This document shows positions 1 to 8,736 of a DNA stretch of 64,000 nucleotides, piece after piece. The stretch comes from Anaeromyxobacter sp. Fw109-5 (GTDB taxonomy: Bacteria; Myxococcota; Myxococcia; Myxococcales; Anaeromyxobacteraceae). The notes under the pieces are model-generated. The model was not told the origin of the DNA and did no database searches. It was given only the letters and a program-made list of their open reading frames with translations. Within the stretch, counting starts at the first letter, position 1; each line of letters opens with the position of its first letter. Location of the stretch: positions 2,480,001 through 2,544,000 of the forward strand of contig NC_009675.1 in NCBI RefSeq assembly GCF_000017505.1. The letters are read 5' to 3'. A program made the position numbers and the translations under genes.

Positions 1-604
1 GCGCCCGGGGGCTGCAGAGCGCGGCGAGCTCGAGCTCGCGCTCGTGCCCGAACGAGGTGCGGGCGTGGCTCGGCGCGTACCCCGGATGTGCCATGAGCTC
101 GGTCGCCCCTTCCTCGAGACCGAGGAGCGCGGTCACGAGCGCCTCCTCCGTCCACGCGGGCCGCCGCGCGGCGTCGCCGAGGAAGCGATCCGCCGTGACC
201 ACCCCTCCCGCGCGGAGCGCCGCGCGCATCGGTGCATCGATCGCTCTCACCGGGAGTCCGCGCTCCGCCGCGACCGCGGTGAACGCCGCGAGGATCGCGG
301 GCGCCGCGTGCGCGTGCTTGTGGCTGTCGAGGTGCGTCGGCGCGGCGCCGCGCAGGTCCTCGAACCTTCCCAGCTGGGCCCGCAGCTCCGCCTCGGCCGC
401 CGCGCGCGAAAGGTCCGCCGGGACGACCGCGTGGAGGCCGACGCCGAGCGTGGGCGGGGCGGCTCCCAGGGCGGCGCGCGCGAACGGGCTGAGCACCATC
501 ACGGTGGCGCTCGTCACGATCCCGCGGGCGTGGGCCTCGAGGATGCCGCGGTCGATCTCGGGATCGTAGCCGAGGTCGTCGGCGTTGACGACGAGGAGCT
601 TCAA
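1..604 (-). CDS. ChbG/YdjC-family carbohydrate deacetylase, C-terminus cut off by window edge
   Basis: The predicted protein resembles ChbG/YdjC-type deacetylases (also HpnK), metal-dependent enzymes that remove acetyl groups from N-acetylated sugars or glycolipid head groups. The N-terminus reads LLVVNADDLGYDPE, with the family's metal-binding Asp pair, and later shows HLDSHKHAH and ELMAHPGY, the expected metal/catalytic His motifs. The start is taken as a TTG at 602-604 (MKLLVVNADDLG); an in-frame TTG at 638-640 is possible. About 200 residues are visible and the stop lies before base 1. It is 64 nt downstream of the histidine kinase on the same strand. The family is secure; the substrate is not. 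Confidence 0.8.
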   Translation of the reverse strand, partial: MKLLVVNADDLGYDPEIDRGILEAHARGIVTSATVMVLSPFARAALGAAPPTLGVGLHAVVPADLSRAAAEAELRAQLGRFEDLRGAAPTHLDSHKHAHAAPAILAAFTAVAAERGLPVRAIDAPMRAALRAGGVVTADRFLGDAARRPAWTEEALVTALLGLEEGATELMAHPGYAPSHARTSFGHERELELAALCSPRA

Positions 605-668
605 GCGCGCGAGCCTCGCTCTCGCGCCGCGCCCGGTCAAGGGACGCGCACCCCGCGCGCGCTCGCCG

Positions 669-1793
669 TCAGTGGACCGCCGGGGCGTCGAGTGCCGCGG
701 GCGCGTGCTCGCCGGGAGGGTCGCGGGGCAGCTCCACCGTGAACGTCGCGCCGGCGCCGGGCAAGCTCTCGACGCGGATCTCCCCGCCGTGCGCCGCCAC
801 GACCTGGCGCGCGACGTACAGCCCGAGGCCGAGCCCTCCGTAGTTGGCGATGGGGACGGCGCGCTCGAACCGCTCGAACACGCGGGCGTGATGCTCCGGC
901 GCGATGCCCATCCCCTGGTCGGTCACCCGCAGGCGCGCGCGCGGGCCGTCCGCCTCGACCTCCACCGCGATCGGCTTTCCCTGCCCGAACTTGGACGCGT
1001 TGAGGAGCAGATTCGTGACCACCTGCTCGAGGCGCATGCGATCCCACCGCCCGGGAGCCCGCGCGAGGTCGAGCTGGAGGACCGACCCCGAGCGCGCCAC
1101 CTCCTCGCGCACCTGGGCGGCTGCGCCGCGCACGACGTCCGCGAGGTCGAGCGCCTCGTAGCGGAGCTCCAGCCGCCCGAGGCGCATGCGGGAGACGTCG
1201 AGCAGCTCGTTCACGAGCAGCGCGATCCGGCGCGTCTGGCGCTCGAGGGCCTCGACGCGCGGCTCGAGCAGGCGCGGGACGTCGTCCTTTCCGCGCGCGG
1301 CCAGCCGGTGGAGGAGCTGGAGCTGGAGCTGGAGCGCGGTGACGGGGGTCCGCAGCTCGTGGGACGCGACGGAGAGGAACTCGTCGCGCTCGCGCACCTC
1401 GTCCTGCGCCTTGCTCCACAGCCGCGCCCGGCCCTCGAGGAGCTTCCGGTCCGTGACGTCCCGCACCGCCGCCACGACGCAGCGCCGCCCGTCGACCTCG
1501 ATCGGCGAGAGGCTGATCTCGGCCGCGAACTCCGCCCCGTCCTTGCGCAGGCCCGACAGGTCCAGCCCGAGGCCCATCGGCCGCGTGCGCGGCGCCGCGT
1601 GGTAGCCGGTCCGGTGCGCCCGGTGCTCGGCGCGGAAGCGGGACGGGAGCAGGATCTCTATCGGCCGTCCCGCCAGCTCGCTGCGCGGCCACCCGAACAG
1701 GCGCTCCGCCTCGCGGTTGGCGTGCACGATCTCCCCGTGCTCGTCCGCGATCACCATCGCGTCCGGCACGGAGTCGAGGAGGGAGAAGTCCAC
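669..1793 (-). CDS. PAS-domain sensor histidine kinase
   Basis: This 374-residue protein is a soluble two-component sensor kinase. A PAS domain covers roughly residues 5-120 (SVPDAMVIADEHGEIVHANR, then the C-cap VRDVTDRK). It is followed by a HisKA dimerisation domain with the phospho-acceptor in SHELRTPVTAL and an HATPase_c domain with N box (VTNLLLNASKFG), G1 (DQGMGIA) and G2 (GGLGLGLY). No transmembrane segment is seen, so it probably senses a cytoplasmic signal. The start is a GTG at 1793 preceded by GTGAGG; a longer frame back to a GTG at 1910 adds only an Arg/Ala-rich tail. No partner response regulator is adjacent. Confidence 0.88.
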   Translation of the reverse strand: MDFSLLDSVPDAMVIADEHGEIVHANREAERLFGWPRSELAGRPIEILLPSRFRAEHRAHRTGYHAAPRTRPMGLGLDLSGLRKDGAEFAAEISLSPIEVDGRRCVVAAVRDVTDRKLLEGRARLWSKAQDEVRERDEFLSVASHELRTPVTALQLQLQLLHRLAARGKDDVPRLLEPRVEALERQTRRIALLVNELLDVSRMRLGRLELRYEALDLADVVRGAAAQVREEVARSGSVLQLDLARAPGRWDRMRLEQVVTNLLLNASKFGQGKPIAVEVEADGPRARLRVTDQGMGIAPEHHARVFERFERAVPIANYGGLGLGLYVARQVVAAHGGEIRVESLPGAGATFTVELPRDPPGEHAPAALDAPAVH

Positions 1794-1948
1794 GGCCTCA
1801 CGTTGACCCTCCCCCGGTGCCGCGAGAAGCCTCGCCCGCTCGCCGCCCCCTCGTCCGAGGTGGCGTGGGGCGCGCGCCCGCGCTGGCGCCTCGCACGCGG
1901 TCGACCCCACCTTGAGCGAGGCGCCGTCGCGCGCCGGGAGGAGCGCCG

Positions 1949-2500
1949 ATGCCCGCCGCCGGAACCATCTCGCTGCCGCTCGCCGCCGCCGCGGCTGGGA
2001 TCCTGGCGCTGGTCGCGGGGGGCCAGAGGACGCCGCGGGCGACGCACGGAGGGGGGCGGGTCACGCTCGAGCTCGCGGCCGTGCTGCCGATGCCGGAAGG
2101 CCCCGCTGGGCTCGTCGTGCTGCGGGACGGGAAGAGCGGGACGGTGCTCCCCCTGCTCGTGCCCGACGGCGACGCCCTGGACCTGGGGGCGCGATCCGGG
2201 GCGGCCCCCGAGGGGCTGCTCGGTCGCGCCCTGGAGGCGCTGGGCGCGCGAGTCCTCGGGGTCGAGATCGACGCCGTCGAGGAGACCTCCGCCGGGGCCC
2301 GGGTTCGCCTGGCGCAGGCAGGCCGCGAGATCGAGGTGGCCGCGCGGCCCTCCGAGTCGCTCGCCCTCGCGCTGGCGGCGGGCGCGACCATCTCGACGAC
2401 CAAGCGGCTGCTCGCCGAGGCGGGGCTCACGCCCGACGAGCTGCGGCACGCGCACGAGGCGCTGGTGGCGGAGACGAGGGCGCCAGCGCTCCGCCTGTGA
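1949..2500 (+). CDS. DUF151 bifunctional-nuclease-domain protein
   Basis: The 183-residue product has an N-terminal hydrophobic stretch (residues 8-24), then a domain recognisable as DUF151/bifunctional nuclease: LVVLRDGKSGTVLPL, LGARVLGVEIDAVEE and the closing ARPSESLALALAAGATI, close to the family signature in which a conserved R-P-S-[DE] precedes an A-L-A-L helix. Plant members have DNase/RNase activity; the bacterial role is poorly known. The ATG follows GGAGGAG at good spacing. The gene is divergent from the kinase at 669-1793 and convergent with the gene ending at 2537. The hydrophobic N-terminus could be a signal anchor, which is less usual in this family. Confidence 0.78.
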   Translation: MPAAGTISLPLAAAAAGILALVAGGQRTPRATHGGGRVTLELAAVLPMPEGPAGLVVLRDGKSGTVLPLLVPDGDALDLGARSGAAPEGLLGRALEALGARVLGVEIDAVEETSAGARVRLAQAGREIEVAARPSESLALALAAGATISTTKRLLAEAGLTPDELRHAHEALVAETRAPALRL

Positions 2501-2536
2501 GGCGGGGTCCCGGGCTGCGAGCGGCGCTACCGCGCG

Positions 2537-3223
2537 CTACCCGGTCTTGGAGGGCGGCCGCGGGGTCGTCGCCCGCGGCTCGGGCGAGAAGTCGTAGATG
2601 GACTCCAGCCGGACGTTGCGGTAGCGCTCGAGCTTCATGGCCATGCGCGCCAGCCGCGCGAGGAAGGCGGGCACGTCGGGCTGGTTGCCCTTCCCCGCCG
2701 CCTTCTTCAGCCGCTTCACCTCGGCGAGCACCTCCTTGCGCACCTCCCGCGGGTGGTAGAGGAACGCGCCGGAGAAGAGGAGCGTGCCGTCGAACGGGAG
2801 CAGGCGGGCCTCGAGCAGGTCCCCCTTCTCGAGCCCGGCCGTGGTGCGCCGCTCCGTCACGTCGTAGTCGCCGCCAGTGAACACGTCCCGCAGCCGGACC
2901 ATGCCCTCCGAGATCTTGCGGACCTCGAACAGGCCGTGGACCGTCTTCGAGAGCTCGCGGTACGCCGCGACGTCCTCGGAGGCCAGCGCAGGGCCCTCCG
3001 CCTCGAGGAAGCGCTCGAGGGTGGTGCCGGCGCCGCCGGACGGGCGGAAGTCGTACAGGTAGAAGTCCAGCATCCCGTTCAGCCGGACCTCGTGCGTGCG
3101 GTCCTCCTCGTGCGGCTCGCCGTAGGCCTCGAAGTGCGCCCTCCGCGCGGCGAGCAGCTCCTCCTTGCGCTCCTCCGCCGTGGCCCACGCCAGGAGCCGT
3201 TCCTGCAGCTGCCCGAGCTTCAT
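2537..3223 (-). CDS. Conserved hypothetical protein, last gene of the pyrimidine operon
   Basis: I do not recognise this 228-residue soluble protein. It has a charged helical N-terminus ([20 protein letters not shown]), a central stretch [14 protein letters not shown], repeated Glu/Arg-rich helices and a basic, Pro-rich tail. There is no signal peptide, membrane segment or catalytic motif. Its ATG overlaps the carA stop in ATGA (3220-3223), so it is translationally coupled to carA and sits last in the lepA-lepB-pyrRBC-carA run. Co-transcription suggests, but does not show, a link with pyrimidine or carbamoyl-phosphate metabolism. Confidence 0.75.
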   Translation of the reverse strand: MKLGQLQERLLAWATAEERKEELLAARRAHFEAYGEPHEEDRTHEVRLNGMLDFYLYDFRPSGGAGTTLERFLEAEGPALASEDVAAYRELSKTVHGLFEVRKISEGMVRLRDVFTGGDYDVTERRTTAGLEKGDLLEARLLPFDGTLLFSGAFLYHPREVRKEVLAEVKRLKKAAGKGNQPDVPAFLARLARMAMKLERYRNVRLESIYDFSPEPRATTPRPPSKTG

Positions 3224-4338
3224 CGCGCGCGCTCCATGAGCTGCGCGAACCGCCCGAAGAGCTGGCGCGCGTCGTGCGGGCCGGGCGACGCCTCGGGGTG
3301 GTACTGGACGCTGAAGGCGGGCGCGTCGAGGAGCTCGAGGCCCTCCACCGTGCCGTCGTTGAGGTTCAGGTGCGTGACGCGGGCGTGCTTGCCGAGCGTC
3401 TTGTCGTCCACCGCGAAGCCGTGGTTCTGCACGGTGATGTCGACCTTGCCGGTGACGAGATCCTTCACCGGCTGGTTGGCGCCACGGTGGCCGAACTTGA
3501 GCTTGTAGGTCTTCGCGCCCACGGCGAGCGAGAGGATCTGGTGACCGAGGCAGATGCCGAAGATGGGGACCTTCCCGATCATCGCCGCGACCGTCTCGCG
3601 CGCGCCCACCACCGCGGCGGGGTCGCCCGGGCCGTTCGTCAGGAAGACGCCGTCCGGCTTCAGCGCCAGCGCCTCCGCGGCGGTGGTGCGAGCGGGCACC
3701 ACCGTGATCCGGCAGCCCTGCTCGGCGAGGAGCCGCAGCATCGCGCGCTTGAGGCCCCAGTCGTAGGCGACCACGTGGAAGCGCGCCTTCGCCTCGGGCC
3801 GCTCCCCGTCGGACCACGCGTCGGCGCCGGTCTCGCTCCAGCCGTAGGACCGGTCGGTCGAGATGCGCGTCGCGAGGTCCTGCCCCTCCATCCCGGGCAG
3901 CGCGCGGGCGCGCTCGACGAGCGCCTTCGCGCTCCCCTCCGTCGCGACCACGCCCATCTGCGACCCGGCCGTGCGCAGGTGGCGGGTGAGCCGGCGGGTG
4001 TCGATCCCGGCGATCCCGACGATCCCGTGCTGGACGAGGTAGCTCTCGAGGCTCCGCTCCGAGCGGAAGCTCGACGGCGCCTCGGCGAAGTTCTTGACGA
4101 TGAACCCCGTCGCGTGCGGGCGCGCCGACTCGTCGTCGGGCCCGTTGACGCCGTAGTTCCCCTGCTCCGGGTACGTCATGCAGATCATCTGCCCGACGTA
4201 CGAGGGGTCGGTCAGGATCTCCTGATACCCGGTCATCGACGTGTTGAAGACGACCTCGCCGGTCGCCTCCCCGGTCGCGCCGAACGCGCGACCTTCGAAC
4301 GTCGTGCCGTCCGCCAGCGCGAGGATCGCCTGCTTCAT
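3220..4338 (-). CDS. carA: Carbamoyl-phosphate synthase small (glutaminase) subunit
   Basis: CarA hydrolyses glutamine and passes ammonia to CarB for carbamoyl phosphate, the precursor of pyrimidines and arginine. The 372-residue length is normal. The N-terminal CPSase_sm domain reads [14 protein letters not shown] and [19 protein letters not shown]. The class I glutamine amidotransferase domain has NGPGDP, the nucleophile Cys in [11 protein letters not shown], and the catalytic His-Glu in [12 protein letters not shown]. It overlaps pyrC by ATGA at 4335-4338 and the next gene by ATGA, so it is part of a tightly coupled operon. carB is not in the window. Confidence 0.97.
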   Translation of the reverse strand: MKQAILALADGTTFEGRAFGATGEATGEVVFNTSMTGYQEILTDPSYVGQMICMTYPEQGNYGVNGPDDESARPHATGFIVKNFAEAPSSFRSERSLESYLVQHGIVGIAGIDTRRLTRHLRTAGSQMGVVATEGSAKALVERARALPGMEGQDLATRISTDRSYGWSETGADAWSDGERPEAKARFHVVAYDWGLKRAMLRLLAEQGCRITVVPARTTAAEALALKPDGVFLTNGPGDPAAVVGARETVAAMIGKVPIFGICLGHQILSLAVGAKTYKLKFGHRGANQPVKDLVTGKVDITVQNHGFAVDDKTLGKHARVTHLNLNDGTVEGLELLDAPAFSVQYHPEASPGPHDARQLFGRFAQLMERAR

Positions 4339-5636
4339 CTTTCCGTCCTGCCCTCCTCGTGGACGATCCGGCCGCCCACGATGGTGATCAGACAACGCCC
4401 GGTGAGGCGCCGTCCCTTCCACGGCGTGTTCCGGCTCTTCGAGTACATCCGAGCCGGGTCGACCGTCCACTCCGCCACGGGATCGAGCACCGCCACGTCC
4501 GCCGGCACCCCGGCCGCGAGGGTCCCCCCCGCGAGGCCGAACGCCCGCGCCGGCCCGGAGGTCAGCGCCTCCACGAGGCGGCGCTCGCTCAGCGCGCCCG
4601 CTCGGACGAGGTCCAGGCAGACGGGGAAGGCCGTCTCGAGCCCGGTGATCCCGTTGGCGGCGGCGTCGAACTCCACGTCCTTCTCCACCGCCGAGTGGGG
4701 CGCGTGGTCGGTGGCGATCGCGTCGAGGGTCCCGTCGGCGAGCCCCTCGCGGCACGCCCGCACGTCCTCCGCGGAGCGGAGCGGCGGGTTCATCTTGTAG
4801 TCGGTCGAGTAGCCGGACGCCGCGACGTCCTCGTCGGTGAGCGCGAGGTGGTGCGGGGTGACCTCGCCGGTGACCGGGAGGCCGCGCGCCTTGGCGTCGC
4901 GGATGGCGCGCACCGCGCCCTTCGTCGAGACGTGCGCGACGTGCAGGCGACCGCCGGTGAGCTCCACGAGCGCGATGTCGCGGAGCACCATCACGTCCTC
5001 GGCCGCGCCGGGGATCCCCTTCAGGCCGAGGCGCGTCGAGGCGGCGCCCTCGTGCATCACGCCCTTGCCGACGAGCTGGAGCTCCTCCTCGTGGACCGTG
5101 AGCGGCAGGCCGAACGCCCTCGCGTACTCGAGCGCGCGCCGCATGAGCGCCGCGGAGAGCACCGGCCGGCCGTCGTCGGAGAGCGCCACGCAGCCCGAGG
5201 CGAGCAGCTCCCCGTACTCGGCCAGCTCCTCGCCGTTCGAGCCCTTCGAGATCGCGCCCACCGGGTAGACGCGCGCGAGGCCCGCGGCCGCGGCGCGGGC
5301 GAGCACGAGCTCGGTCACGGAGGCGTTGTCGTTGACCGGCTTCGTGTTCGGCATCGCGCACACGGCCGTGAAGCCGCCCGCCACCGCCGCGCGCGCGCCG
5401 GTCGCGATCGTCTCCTTGTACTCCTGGCCCGGCTCGCGCAGGTGCACGTGCAGATCGATGAACCCCGGCGTCACCCACTTGCCGCGCGCGTCGATCGCGC
5501 GGGCGTCGCGCGGCCGCTCCAGGCGCGCGGCGACCTCCGCGACCTTCCCGTCGCGGACGACCACCGTGCGGACGCCGTCCGTCCCGCTCGCGGGATCGAT
5601 GACCCGCCCGCCCTCGATGAAGAGCACCTCAGCCAT
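4335..5636 (-). CDS. pyrC: Dihydroorotase
   Basis: PyrC cyclises carbamoyl-aspartate to dihydroorotate, the third step of UMP synthesis. The 433-residue length fits the class I type. The metal-binding motif [10 protein letters not shown] is near residue 60; further metal ligands appear in LPLTVHEE and [10 protein letters not shown], and the catalytic Asp in ATDHAPHS. The C-terminus returns to the amidohydrolase beta domain ([17 protein letters not shown]). It starts 39 nt after pyrB and overlaps carA by four bases. Confidence 0.97.
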   Translation of the reverse strand: MAEVLFIEGGRVIDPASGTDGVRTVVVRDGKVAEVAARLERPRDARAIDARGKWVTPGFIDLHVHLREPGQEYKETIATGARAAVAGGFTAVCAMPNTKPVNDNASVTELVLARAAAAGLARVYPVGAISKGSNGEELAEYGELLASGCVALSDDGRPVLSAALMRRALEYARAFGLPLTVHEEELQLVGKGVMHEGAASTRLGLKGIPGAAEDVMVLRDIALVELTGGRLHVAHVSTKGAVRAIRDAKARGLPVTGEVTPHHLALTDEDVAASGYSTDYKMNPPLRSAEDVRACREGLADGTLDAIATDHAPHSAVEKDVEFDAAANGITGLETAFPVCLDLVRAGALSERRLVEALTSGPARAFGLAGGTLAAGVPADVAVLDPVAEWTVDPARMYSKSRNTPWKGRRLTGRCLITIVGGRIVHEEGRTER

Positions 5637-5675
5637 GTCGTCCCCGCAAGGAAGCGCCGGCTCTCGCCGCGCGCG

Positions 5676-6626
5676 TCACGCCTTCGCCTCGCCCGCGTCG
5701 GCGGGGTTGCCGCCGGCGAGCAGGTACAGGATCGCCATCCGGACCGCCACCCCGTTCTGCACCTGGTCGAGGATGACGCTCTGCGGTCCGTCCGCCACCT
5801 CGGGCGAGAGCTCCACGCCGCGGTTGATCGGGCCGGGGTGGAGGATCACGCACTCGGGCCGCAGCCACTCCGCGGCCTTCTTGGCGTTGAGGCCCCACAG
5901 CTTCGAGTACTCGCGCGTCCCCGGGATCAGCGGATCGCCGATCCGCTCGTGCTGGATGCGCAGCATCACGACGGCGTCGGCCCCTTCGACCGCCTCGCGC
6001 AGCTGGGTGCGCACGGTGGCGCCGAGCGCCTCGATGCCGGCGGGGATCATGGTGGGCGGGCCGCACAGCCGGACGCGCGCGCCGAGCTTGGTCATGGCGT
6101 GGAGGTCGGAGCGCGCGACGCGCGAGTGGGAGATGTCGCCGACGATGGCGATCGTCTTCCCCTCGAGCGTGCCGAGCTTCTCGCGCAGGGTGAAGCAGTC
6201 GAGGAGCCCCTGGCTCGGGTGCTCGTGGGCGCCGTCGCCCGCCGAGACCACCGAGCAGCCCACGTGCTCGGCGACGAGCCGCGGCGCGCCGCCGGCCGAG
6301 TGCCGGATGACGAGCACGTCCGGCCGCATCGCCTCGAGGTTGCGCGCGGTGTCGACGAGGGTCTCGCCCTTGGTGACGGACGAGGCGGAGGCCGTCCAGT
6401 TGAGCGCGTCCGCGGAGAGGACCTTGGCGGCGATCTCGAACGAGCTCCGCGTGCGCGTGGACGCCTCGAAGAAGAGGTTCACCACCGACTTGCCGCGCAG
6501 GCTCGGCACCTTCTTGATCGGTCGCTGGAGGACCTCCTTCATGGAGACGGCGAGGTCGAGGACCTCGAGGATCTCCTCGCGCGAGTACTCCGCGAGGGAG
6601 ATGCAGTGCTTGTGACGGCCGATCAC
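5676..6626 (-). CDS. pyrB: Aspartate carbamoyltransferase, catalytic chain
   Basis: PyrB condenses carbamoyl phosphate with aspartate, the committed pyrimidine step. The protein has 316 residues, normal for a catalytic chain. The carbamoyl-phosphate loop is intact as STRTRSSFE, followed by the SSVTKGE loop that contributes Ser/Lys to the neighbouring active site, and later HPGPINRGVE. The start is a GTG overlapping the pyrR stop in GTGA (6623-6626). No pyrI regulatory chain is present, consistent with control through the adjacent pyrR instead of allosteric nucleotide binding; that is inference. Confidence 0.97.
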   Translation of the reverse strand: MIGRHKHCISLAEYSREEILEVLDLAVSMKEVLQRPIKKVPSLRGKSVVNLFFEASTRTRSSFEIAAKVLSADALNWTASASSVTKGETLVDTARNLEAMRPDVLVIRHSAGGAPRLVAEHVGCSVVSAGDGAHEHPSQGLLDCFTLREKLGTLEGKTIAIVGDISHSRVARSDLHAMTKLGARVRLCGPPTMIPAGIEALGATVRTQLREAVEGADAVVMLRIQHERIGDPLIPGTREYSKLWGLNAKKAAEWLRPECVILHPGPINRGVELSPEVADGPQSVILDQVQNGVAVRMAILYLLAGGNPADAGEAKA

Positions 6627-7156
6627 GTGCCCCTCCTCTTCACGACCACGTCGTCCTGCGCGGCGCCGCCCTCGGTGAGCCGCACCTCGACGACGTCCTC
6701 GTCCGCGACCTGGAGCCGGACGCCGACGAAGTCGGCGGCGATGGGCAGCTCGCGTCCGCCGCGGTCTACGAGCACGGCGAGCCAGACCGCGCGAGGGCGG
6801 CCGAAGTCCACGAGCTCGTCGAGCGCGGCGCGGACGGTCCGCCCGGTGTAGAGCACGTCGTCCACGAGGACGATGAGCTTGCCCGCGATCGGGAAGCGGA
6901 TGTCCGTCGGGCCGATGATGGGCGCGGCGCCCCGCTCCGAGAGATCGTCGCGATAGAGCGCGATGTCGAGGGTGCCGAGCGGCGGCTCCGCGCCGAGGAG
7001 CCGGGCGAGCTCCGCGCGCAGCCGCTGGGCGAGGTGCACCCCGCCGCGGCGGATGCCGACGATGGCGAGGTCGCGCGCCGCTCCCGACGCCTTGGCGCGG
7101 TCGGCCACCTCCTCCGCCAGCCGCCGGATCCCCCGCTGCAGCTCCTGTGCGTTCAT
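6623..7156 (-). CDS. pyrR: Bifunctional pyr operon regulator / uracil phosphoribosyltransferase
   Basis: PyrR is a PRTase-fold protein that binds pyr mRNA in a UMP-dependent way and often also converts uracil to UMP. The 177-residue product carries IVGIRRGGVHLAQRL and the PRPP-binding signature VLVDDVLYTGRTVRAAL. The ATG at 7156 has GGAG seven bases upstream and is preferred; an ATG at 7168 (MEHG) overlapping the upstream stop as TGATG is the alternative. It sits immediately before pyrB. I could not identify a PyrR-binding anti-antiterminator hairpin in the short spacers, so the regulatory role here is inferred from position and family. Confidence 0.93.
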   Translation of the reverse strand: MNAQELQRGIRRLAEEVADRAKASGAARDLAIVGIRRGGVHLAQRLRAELARLLGAEPPLGTLDIALYRDDLSERGAAPIIGPTDIRFPIAGKLIVLVDDVLYTGRTVRAALDELVDFGRPRAVWLAVLVDRGGRELPIAADFVGVRLQVADEDVVEVRLTEGGAAQDDVVVKRRGT

Positions 7157-7167
7157 GCCGTGCTCCA

Positions 7168-7686
7168 TCAGCGCCCCGGCCCCCAGTCCGGCCGGGTGAG
7201 ATCGCTCGTGAGGTCCACCGTGAAGACCTTCGTGCCCGTCCGCTCGAGGAAGGGATACCTGACCGACCGCTCGTAGTCGAAGGCGACCCGCAGCGTGGGC
7301 ACCGCGGCGCTCGCGTCGCGCTCCCAGCTCACGGCGGCGGGATCGATGACGACCGCGGGCACCCGGGCGGCGGCCCCGTAGGCGTCCTCCCCGTCGACCG
7401 AGGCGAGCACCTCGAGCTTGTGCACCATGCCCCGCACCAGCTCGGCGTCGTTCGGGTTGCGCACCGCCTGGTTCATGTACTCGCGGACGACCTGCCTCAC
7501 CTCGTAGTGGACGACGTAGACCGGCCCCCACACCCAGAGCCAGTAGCCGGCCAACGCGACGGACGCGAGGAGGAGCAAGCCGACCCACGTGACCTCTCCG
7601 CGCTCGGCGCGGCGGCGGCCGGAGCGCGCGTCTCCGGAACGCGCGGCGCCGGCGGCGCGCGCGGGAGCGGAGGGAGGGGCGAGCAT
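7168..7686 (-). CDS. Conserved membrane-anchored hypothetical protein
   Basis: The 172-residue protein has an Ala/Arg-rich N-terminus (~30 residues), one clear transmembrane helix (VTWVGLLLLASVALAGYWLW) and an extracytoplasmic domain of about 115 residues (VRQVVREYMNQAVRNPND, later LRVAFDYERSVRYPFLERTGTKVFTVDLTSDL). The topology and the late beta-strand pattern recall DUF4845-type proteins, often found beside signal peptidase, but I am not certain of the family. It lies between lepB and pyrR, and its TGA overlaps a possible pyrR start. No catalytic motif is visible. Confidence 0.75.
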   Translation of the reverse strand: MLAPPSAPARAAGAARSGDARSGRRRAERGEVTWVGLLLLASVALAGYWLWVWGPVYVVHYEVRQVVREYMNQAVRNPNDAELVRGMVHKLEVLASVDGEDAYGAAARVPAVVIDPAAVSWERDASAAVPTLRVAFDYERSVRYPFLERTGTKVFTVDLTSDLTRPDWGPGR

Positions 7687-7706
7687 CGAGGTGAGACTCT
7701 TACCAG

Positions 7707-8729
7707 CTACTCGATGCGCTTGAAAAGCCGCTCGATGCGCGGGCCGCGGCGGTCGCCGAGGAGGCCCCCGCCGTCGCCCCAGCTCCAGAACACCAGGGTC
7801 GCCCGACCGGCGATGTGGTCCAGGGGGACCTGCCAGCCGCCCTCGCCGCGGCTGTCGGCGGACCGGTCGCGGTTGTCCCCGAGCACGAACACGTGGCCGG
7901 GACGGACGATCTCGAACGGCCCCTCCGTCTGGGCGAGCCGGGCCCTGCGGCACTGGAGCACGTCGTAGGTGGCCACCCCGGCGGCGGCCCCGCTCTGCCA
8001 GCTCGCCTCCGCGTCCGCGGCGGCCTCGCCGTCCGGCCGCGTCAGCTCGCCGCGGGCCAGCGCCTCCCGGTAGCGGCGGCAGGTGTCGTTGAAGACGGCG
8101 CCCGTGACGTCGCTCCGCTCCTCGTAGGCGAGCTCGCCGGAGGCGGAGCGCGGCTGCGGCACGCCGTTCACGACCAGCACCTGCTCGCGGAGCTCGAGGA
8201 CGTCGCCGGGCACGCCCACCACGCGCTTCACGTAGTCCTTCGTGGGGTCGAGCGGGTTCTCGAACACGATGACGTCGCCGCGGCGCGGGACGCCCAGCTC
8301 GACGAGCCGCAGGTGGGTGAACGGGACGCGGATCGCGTAGGCGAGCTTCGACACGAAGATGTGGTCGCCGACGAGCAGCGTGGGGACCATCGACCCCGAG
8401 GGGATGCGGAACGCCTCGACCACGAAGCCGCGCAGCGTCAAGGCCACGAGCACCGCGGCGAGCGTGGACTCCGCGTACTCGCGCCACAGCGGGCGCGCGC
8501 GGCGCGCCAGGTGCGCCTCCCACTGCGCGTCGAGGGCGCGCAGCGCGGTCGAGAGGCGCTCGGACGTCCCCTCCTCCGCGGCCCGCTCGACCTCCTCCGC
8601 CGCGGCGTCGATCTCCGCCCGCGCCGCGCCCAGCTGGCGTGCGTGCCGGGCGGCGAGCCGCCGGGCGTCCCGCGCGAAGCGGCGCGCGTCCTTGCGAGCG
8701 CGGGCGAGCCGGCGGGCGGCGCGGTCCAC
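7707..8729 (-). CDS. lepB: Signal peptidase I with long charged N-terminal extension
   Basis: LepB removes signal peptides from exported preproteins at the membrane. The catalytic dyad is intact: Ser113 in IPSGSMVPTL and Lys168 in DYVKRVVGVPGD, and box E reads VFVLGDNRDRSADSR. A single transmembrane helix (~residues 88-105) precedes the Ser box. The first ~80 residues are an Ala/Arg/Glu-rich, probably coiled-coil extension not usual for LepB. An insertion between the substrate-binding and C-terminal strands (CRRYREALARGELTRP region) is also large. The GTG start lies 7 nt after the lepA stop, so the two are co-transcribed. Confidence 0.93.
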   Translation of the reverse strand: MDRAARRLARARKDARRFARDARRLAARHARQLGAARAEIDAAAEEVERAAEEGTSERLSTALRALDAQWEAHLARRARPLWREYAESTLAAVLVALTLRGFVVEAFRIPSGSMVPTLLVGDHIFVSKLAYAIRVPFTHLRLVELGVPRRGDVIVFENPLDPTKDYVKRVVGVPGDVLELREQVLVVNGVPQPRSASGELAYEERSDVTGAVFNDTCRRYREALARGELTRPDGEAAADAEASWQSGAAAGVATYDVLQCRRARLAQTEGPFEIVRPGHVFVLGDNRDRSADSRGEGGWQVPLDHIAGRATLVFWSWGDGGGLLGDRRGPRIERLFKRIE

Positions 8730-8736
8730 GCCGCCG

